Source: Candidatus Staskawiczbacteria bacterium RIFOXYD1_FULL_32_13
GTDB taxonomy: Bacteria; Patescibacteriota; Minisyncoccia; Minisyncoccales; Staskawiczbacteraceae
Direction of reading: 5' to 3'
Length of the DNA: 7,639 nucleotides
NCBI GenBank assembly: GCA_001820485.1
Contig: MHPU01000027.1
Span: forward strand, 1-7,639
Shown here in pieces: positions 4,744 to 7,639 of this stretch. The position numbers and the translations under genes are program-made. The first letter of the stretch is position 1; the number at the start of each line of letters is the position of its first letter. The notes below the pieces were generated by a model. It ran no database searches. It saw only the letters and a list, made by a program, of their open reading frames with translations, and was not told the DNA's origin.

Positions 4744-4941
4744 ATGTTGCGAGAAAGAGTTGTATTTCGCTTTAGTGATGAAGACATTCGGCAGGCATTG
4801 GTAGCGAGTGCGTTGGCACAGCTTCCGCTACCTCCCGAAGGATGGCGTTGGACAGTTCCGGATCTTCCGAAAGAAAATCCTGGTCCAAGTGGATGGGTCG
4901 AGGTTGTCTTTATGGAGAGACGAACCTCGGTCGTTGAGTAG
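4744..4941 (+). CDS. 65-residue GC-rich orphan protein
   Basis: I do not recognise this protein. The ATG at 4744 is preceded by AAGGAG (4730-4735) at 8 nt, a strong Shine-Dalgarno. A consensus promoter lies 40 nt upstream and a terminator begins 21 nt after the stop, so it is a complete one-gene unit, divergent from pilB. The N-terminal half is a probable amphipathic helix (SDEDIRQALVASALAQLPL, about 11-29), followed by a Pro/Trp-rich part (PPEGWRWTVPDLPKENPGP, about 30-48) and a short beta-like tail (GWVEVVFMERR). No membrane segment or cysteine is present. Composition is near half G+C, unlike adjacent pilB. The clear signals argue for a real gene. Function is unknown. Confidence 0.75.
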   Translation: MLRERVVFRFSDEDIRQALVASALAQLPLPPEGWRWTVPDLPKENPGPSGWVEVVFMERRTSVVE

Positions 4942-4962
4942 TGCGGTTGGTTTGTCTTGGGG

Positions 4963-5004
4963 CGTTGGCTTTCTGACTTCGGTTGGCGAGCCAACGTCTT
5001 TTTT
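4963..5004 (+). terminator. Rho-independent terminator of the 65-residue gene
   Basis: CGTTGGCT (4963-4970) pairs with AGCCAACG (4989-4996), an 8-bp stem over an 18-nt loop, followed by TCTTTTTT (4997-5004). It comes shortly after the stop codon at 4941. Confidence 0.75.
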
Positions 5005-5018
5005 GTTGTTTCGTCGTT

Positions 5019-5045
5019 GTCATCCCCGACTTGATCGGGGATCCA
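5019..5045. repeat. Palindromic repeat, family A, copy 2
   Basis: This 27-bp unit starts GTCATCCCCGACTTGATC and ends GGGGATCCA. CCCCGA and TCGGGG form the stem around CTTGA, the same loop as copy 1 at 1497-1524. It is followed after 6 bp by a family B element, in the same order and orientation as at copy 1. Confidence 0.85.
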
Positions 5046-5051
5046 TTCGTC

Positions 5052-5146
5052 GTCATTGCGAGGAGGTCGCGACCGACGAAGCAATCCAGAGTTAGTGATT
5101 TAAACCCTAGATTGCCGCGCTCGCCTGTTGGCTCGCTCGCAATGAC
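5052..5146. repeat. Inverted-repeat MITE-like element, family B, copy 2
   Basis: This 95-bp element has ends GTCATTGCGAGG and CTCGCAATGAC and inner motifs CAATCCAGAGTTA and CCTAGATTGCC. The left arm (GGAGGTCGCGACCGACGAAG) closely matches, in reverse complement, the right arm of the GIY-YIG element (2647-2687), and the right arm carries the GCTCGCTCGC form of that element's left end. It lies 6 bp past the stop codon of the DHH-like gene and could act as its 3' hairpin. Confidence 0.88.
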
Positions 5147-5152
5147 AGCGAT

Positions 5153-5995
5153 TTAGCTTTCTAAATACTTTAAAATATTTTCTTTGTTTATTTCTAAATT
5201 TTGTTTGGCTAATTCTGCTAAAACAGCATTTACAATTTCTTTGTGTTTTCCTTCTGATTTGGTGGGGTAAAGTTCATTTATAATTTTTTCTCTATCTGCT
5301 CCTTGTTTCATTAAGTAGCCAGCTGTTTCCAAAATTTTAGAATCTGTTTTGGAATTGCTAAGATTATCTGAATAGTTAATTAATCCTGCGAGCAAACAAG
5401 TAGAGATTTCTTTTTTGGGTCTAGGTAAATCTCCTGTCATTGATTCAGTCAAATCCAAAATCATTTTTGAAAGTGAATTATCTTCTACTAAGTTTATTTT
5501 ACCAAAATTTTTGTTTAATTGCACGTCACTATCAATATTTAAAATATCCGATTGCATTAAAAATGCAAACTGATTTAATTTACCCTCCAGTTCCTGTTTA
5601 AAATCTTTAATCCCCAAGCTTATTATTAAATCAGGCCTTGCATCTGTATAATAAAAAGAAATGTTATCTTTTTTAATGTTTCCTTTATCAATTGTTAAAT
5701 GAATTTTTAAATTTTCTTCTGATTTTTCATAATAAATTTGCGAAACTTCTGCTACAGAACTTGGGACAGAAATTACAAAATTTCTTGGATAAGATATAAA
5801 GTCTGAAGATGGTATTAAAAATTTAAATTTTTCCGGAAAATTTTCTATTATTATGTTTACATTTTTATCTAATTGTTTTAAAGTATAAAAAAGAGCTAAA
5901 GCTGTAGGAATGGCTTCTTTATGGTTTTGGGCAGGGATAAGATAGATATTTTTAGCTTCCTCTATTAATTTTTTTACCTCACTTAAATCTTGCAT
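5153..5995 (-). CDS. DHH-family phosphoesterase-like protein, catalytic site degenerate
   Basis: The 280-residue layout follows the DHH/DHHA1 superfamily (NrnA, RecJ-like phosphoesterases). The N-terminal strand-helix IYLIPAQNHKEAIPTALALF (17-36) is where the family has HxNPDGDA before the ALALY helix. The dimer strand PDLIISLGI is at 121-129. NIDSDVQLNKNFG (153-165) replaces the signature NIDHHxxNxxFG. The C-terminal LLAGLINYSDNL region (201-212) and AGYLMKQGADREKIINELY (225-243) fit the linker before DHHA1. The aspartate and histidine metal ligands of motif I and the HH of DHH are absent, so it is probably a non-catalytic relative, perhaps nucleotide binding or structural. The ending is shorter than a full DHHA1 domain. 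There is no Shine-Dalgarno before the ATG, as in the other AT-rich core genes. Confidence 0.7.
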   Translation of the reverse strand: MQDLSEVKKLIEEAKNIYLIPAQNHKEAIPTALALFYTLKQLDKNVNIIIENFPEKFKFLIPSSDFISYPRNFVISVPSSVAEVSQIYYEKSEENLKIHLTIDKGNIKKDNISFYYTDARPDLIISLGIKDFKQELEGKLNQFAFLMQSDILNIDSDVQLNKNFGKINLVEDNSLSKMILDLTESMTGDLPRPKKEISTCLLAGLINYSDNLSNSKTDSKILETAGYLMKQGADREKIINELYPTKSEGKHKEIVNAVLAELAKQNLEINKENILKYLES

Positions 5996-6019
5996 ATTAG
6001 TTATTTAAATTTATAGTTT

Positions 6020-6048
6020 AGATTAGTTTATTTGAAGTAATAAGTCAA
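6020..6048 (-). promoter_or_regulatory. Possible promoter of the DHH-like gene
   Basis: On the minus strand TTGACT (6048-6043) is followed after 17 nt by TAATCT (6025-6020), giving a leader of about 20 nt before the ATG at 5995. The -35 is good; the -10 box matches consensus at only three positions. Confidence 0.35.
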
Positions 6049-6062
6049 TAATAAAATAGCAT

Positions 6063-6091
6063 AAAAGAAAACCCACGAGGTGAATCGTGGG
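6063..6091 (-). terminator. Rho-independent terminator of the 130-residue orphan gene
   Basis: On the minus strand CCCACGA (6091-6085) pairs with TCGTGGG (6078-6072) over a 6-nt loop, followed by TTTTCTTTT (6071-6063). It lies about 30 nt past the stop codon at 6121. Confidence 0.8.
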
Positions 6092-6120
6092 GTCTGTGGC
6101 TATTTTTCTTTTGAAAAGAC

Positions 6121-6513
6121 TTAATCACAATCGTGGAGTTGATCAAGTCTTCTCTGATAGCCCGTGGCGATTGGGCGCATCATCTCCACGAGTTTAGTTC
6201 TGCTCGTGAAAAGATCAAGCTTGGCTTGATTGGGGTCTTCGGCTTCTAAAGAGTCGATTACCTCTATGATGCCCTTTGGAGGAAGTTCCCAACTTTCGGG
6301 CCGGCTCGCCCAGCTTAGTATTGCCAAGGCACACCAGACTAGGTCTGGGTCTAATCTGATTCTATTGGCCAACGAGCAATGATCAAATCCATTACGGTGC
6401 ATCAGAGAAAACTGATTGCAATTGACCATCAGGTGGTCTCTCCCAAAAAGACCAAATTCTTTGATGATTGTGCGGGCGACATCTGTTACTTGGTAGAAGT
6501 TTGGAAGATTCAT
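6121..6513 (-). CDS. 130-residue GC-richer orphan protein
   Basis: I do not recognise this protein. The frame is open from 6546 (a TTG), but the ATG at 6513 has AAGG 8 nt upstream and starts MNLPNFYQVTDVARTIIKEF, so it is preferred. The product is soluble and mostly helical. It has a hydrophobic/aromatic middle, LVWCALAILSWASRPESWEL (about 65-84), too short and polar for a clear membrane span, two cysteine/histidine spots (around 31-32 and 44-47) and a charged C-terminus with QRRLDQLHDCD. It forms its own unit with a promoter at 6595-6568 and a terminator at 6091-6063, divergent from tsaE. Its G+C is clearly higher than that of the flanking DHH-like and tsaE genes. Confidence 0.75.
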   Translation of the reverse strand: MNLPNFYQVTDVARTIIKEFGLFGRDHLMVNCNQFSLMHRNGFDHCSLANRIRLDPDLVWCALAILSWASRPESWELPPKGIIEVIDSLEAEDPNQAKLDLFTSRTKLVEMMRPIATGYQRRLDQLHDCD

Positions 6514-6548
6514 GATATTGACCTTGAGTTGTGTGGTGGAGAACAAAT

Positions 6549-6577
6549 TTTAAAACAGCTAATTTAAATCTTATACT
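6549..6577 (+). promoter_or_regulatory. Promoter of tsaE
   Basis: TTTAAA (6549-6554), a 17-nt spacer and TATACT (6572-6577) place the start near 6584, about 19 nt before the ATG. The -10 box overlaps the -10 box of the divergent orphan-gene promoter by two bases. The TTTAAA -35 is the same as that of the membrane protein gene at 1831-2259. Confidence 0.5.
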
Positions 6578-6595
6578 TAAATTAATTATTGTCAA
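6568..6595 (-). promoter_or_regulatory. Strong promoter of the 130-residue orphan gene
   Basis: On the minus strand TTGACA (6595-6590), a 16-nt spacer and TAAGAT (6573-6568) predict a start near 6561 and a leader of about 48 nt. It overlaps the tsaE promoter on the other strand, and its -35 box ends 7 bases before the tsaE ATG. Confidence 0.72.
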
Positions 6596-6602
6596 TTATT
6601 TT

Positions 6603-7274
6603 ATGAAATATATAACTAAAAGTTTTAAACAAACACAAAAACTTGGACAGCAACTTGCCAAAGAAATTTTAGGATGTAATGAAATTTTAAAATCAAATGG
6701 AAAAAATAAGTCTTCTCAAATGATGCGATCGTGTCATTTACGCAGACTAAATAATGCTACTGTCGTATGTTTGTATGGAGATTTGGGTTCAGGTAAAACC
6801 ACTTTTTTGCAAGGGTTTGCCAAGGGCTTAGGAATTAAACAAAAAGTTTTAAGTCCCACTTTTGTAATAATGAAGAAATTTAGTGTGTTGTTATTGCGAG
6901 GACCAGTTGTAACATCACAGATGTTGGCTGGGACAGCAATCCAGAGTGAGTGCACGAATTCTAGATTGCCACGCTCGCCTTTTGGGCTCGCTCGCAATGA
7001 CAATACTTTTAAAAACTTCTATCACCTTGATTGTTATCGCTTGCAGAATTACAAAGACGCACAAGAATTAGGCTTACCTGCAATTTTAAAAAATCCAGAA
7101 AATATTATAGCTATTGAATGGCCAGAAAGAATAAAAAAAATACTGTTTACCTCGCCGACTCGCCTCGCTTCGCGGTCGAAGCGGGAGCCGTCAGGCAAAG
7201 GCGGGCCAAAAATAATTAAAATAAAATTTAAATTTATAAATAAAAATCAACGCTCTATTGACATTTTGGTATAA
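6603..7274 (+). CDS. tsaE: tRNA t6A biosynthesis ATPase TsaE, enlarged by repeats
   Basis: TsaE binds ATP and works with TsaB and TsaD to add threonylcarbamoyl to A37 of ANN-decoding tRNAs in the cytoplasm. Motifs present are Walker A GDLGSGKTTF (59-68), SPTF (84-87), FYHLDCYRL (139-147) and IEWPERI (171-177). The usual length is about 140-160 residues; this one has 223. Residues 94-135 are a translation of a complete family B element, and 182-203 come from a family D block. Residues about 28-48 are a further stretch with no counterpart in typical TsaE. All lie in loops between conserved motifs and keep the frame, so the protein may still fold. The ATG at 6603 was chosen because homologous sequence begins there (MKYITKSFKQTQ); the open frame upstream is promoter DNA. 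No Shine-Dalgarno is seen. Confidence 0.9.
   Translation: MKYITKSFKQTQKLGQQLAKEILGCNEILKSNGKNKSSQMMRSCHLRRLNNATVVCLYGDLGSGKTTFLQGFAKGLGIKQKVLSPTFVIMKKFSVLLLRGPVVTSQMLAGTAIQSECTNSRLPRSPFGLARNDNTFKNFYHLDCYRLQNYKDAQELGLPAILKNPENIIAIEWPERIKKILFTSPTRLASRSKREPSGKGGPKIIKIKFKFINKNQRSIDILV
6890..7001. repeat. Family B element inserted in frame in tsaE
   Basis: This 112-bp copy has ends GTTATTGCGAG and CTCGCAATGAC and inner motifs CAATCCAGAGT and TTCTAGATTGCC. Its left arm folds on its own (AACATC with GATGTT, CCAG with CTGG). It contains no stop in the tsaE frame and adds about 40 codons between the SPTF and FYHLDCYRL motifs. Confidence 0.88.
7150..7207. repeat. GC-rich repeat, family D, in frame near the tsaE 3' end
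   Basis: This GC-rich block has a hairpin core GCTTCG-CGGT-CGAAGC and shares CGCGGTCGAAGCGGGA (15 of 16 bases) plus a nearby CTCGCC with the minus strand of the pilB block at 3578-3625. It is read in a different frame there, so the DNA rather than the peptide is conserved. It encodes TsaE residues 182-203. Confidence 0.75.
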
Positions 7275-7286
7275 AACGGTTAATTT
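7258..7286 (+). promoter_or_regulatory. Possible promoter of the 91-residue orphan gene
   Basis: TTGACA (7258-7263) lies inside the last codons of tsaE. At 17 nt follows TAATTT (7281-7286), a weak -10 box; TAATAT at 7286-7291 would need a 22-nt spacer. Co-transcription with tsaE is an alternative. Confidence 0.4.
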
Positions 7287-7324
7287 AATATTAGTTCTAT
7301 AACCCCAAATTCAGGAGTCGTGCA

Positions 7325-7600
7325 ATGAGCGTGTCGGAAAAAATTGCCAAGGGTCTTTTTTGCAAGAGGCTGGCCAGTTTTTTTGAGATTCCGGTCAGCC
7401 AAATCAACGAAGAATACGTCATCGCCACCAAAGTGGCAGAGGGAGATTGCGGATGCGAAATCTGGATGTGTGGTTTCGTGTTCGCTAACGGAATTGTCGC
7501 GAGTCCGGTCGAGGTAACCTGCGAAATGAAAAGCGCCTCCCCCTCTATCGTCAACATGGTCGGGGCCCGGGAGTATTTTCTAATCAAGAAAGGACCCTGA
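7325..7600 (+). CDS. 91-residue GC-richer orphan protein
   Basis: I do not recognise this protein. The ATG at 7325 has AGGAG (7313-7317) 7 nt upstream, a clear Shine-Dalgarno. The sequence begins MSVSEKIAKGLFCKRLASFF. Residues 1-20 look like an amphipathic helix with a Cys at 13, and the centre has CGCEIWMCGFVFANG (about 42-56) with three further cysteines, then a beta-rich part (VEVTCEM) with another Cys. Five cysteines in 91 residues could bind a metal or be incidental. There is no clear signal peptide. It is one of four short GC-richer genes with Shine-Dalgarno sequences in the window and follows tsaE on the same strand after a 50-nt gap. No terminator is visible in the 39 bases left after the stop. 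Confidence 0.75.
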   Translation: MSVSEKIAKGLFCKRLASFFEIPVSQINEEYVIATKVAEGDCGCEIWMCGFVFANGIVASPVEVTCEMKSASPSIVNMVGAREYFLIKKGP

Positions 7601-7639
7601 AATCTCTGCCATAGCTTTGTTGGAAAAGATTGTCGGGAA

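Noticed and set aside
4722..5095. Open frames of about 95 and 120 codons overlapping the 65-residue gene on both strands
   Set aside because: Both extend into the terminator and into repeats A and B. The frame at 4744 has the Shine-Dalgarno, promoter spacing and a stop before the terminator.
6514..6546. TTG start 11 codons upstream in the 130-residue orphan gene
   Set aside because: It is within the short leader predicted from the promoter and has no Shine-Dalgarno, while the ATG at 6513 has AAGG at 8 nt.
6693..6750. TsaE residues about 28-48 as a third repeat insertion
   Set aside because: The stretch is extra relative to typical TsaE, but it is not clearly palindromic and has no matching copy here, so it is noted in the gene entry only.
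6734..7003. 89-codon frame on the minus strand inside tsaE
   Set aside because: It begins in the family B repeat and runs antisense to the Walker A region of tsaE; no start signals.

Overview
The window looks like part of a small-genome bacterium of the Candidate Phyla Radiation (Patescibacteria, Parcubacteria-like). The reasons are AT-rich housekeeping genes with no Shine-Dalgarno sequence, a short PilB/GspE-type ATPase, TsaE, a catalytically degenerate DHH-type protein and many short orphan genes. The lineage is inferred from gene style, not from a marker gene.

Layout. 1-402: a transcription unit (+) with a consensus promoter, a structured leader, a 33-codon GC-rich ORF and a 15-bp terminator hairpin. 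412-1419: ruvB (-). 1413-1830: a strong outward (+) promoter on the ruvB start, a cluster of three palindromic repeats, then a 138-nt foldable segment that may be a small RNA. 1831-2259: a small membrane protein (-). 2304-2687: a GIY-YIG nuclease gene enclosed exactly by two inverted repeat arms. 2703-2783: a consensus promoter (-) that runs almost at once into a terminator. 2836-3207: a charged hypothetical protein (-). 3289-4671: a type IV pilus/type II secretion-type ATPase (-) with two repeat-derived in-frame segments. 4676-5004: a GC-rich orphan gene unit (+). 5019-5146: two repeats. 5153-5995: a DHH-like pseudoenzyme (-). 6063-6595: a GC-rich orphan gene unit (-). 6603-7274: tsaE (+), enlarged by repeat insertions. 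7258-7639: a further GC-rich orphan gene (+), whose downstream region leaves the window.

Two gene populations are interleaved. Housekeeping genes are AT-rich, have TTTAAA-like or no -35 boxes, very short leaders and no Shine-Dalgarno. Four short GC-richer orphan genes have TTGACA promoters and AAGG/GGAG Shine-Dalgarno sequences; three of them also have their own rho-independent terminator. Several of these units sit divergently on the promoter of a core gene with overlapping -10 boxes.

At least five families of palindromic repeat (called A-E here) are scattered between and inside genes. One, family B, also occurs as a version that carries the GIY-YIG gene, which suggests a nuclease-linked mobile element with short non-coding derivatives. 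The core genes act in separate processes (recombination, pili, tRNA t6A modification) and form no common pathway.
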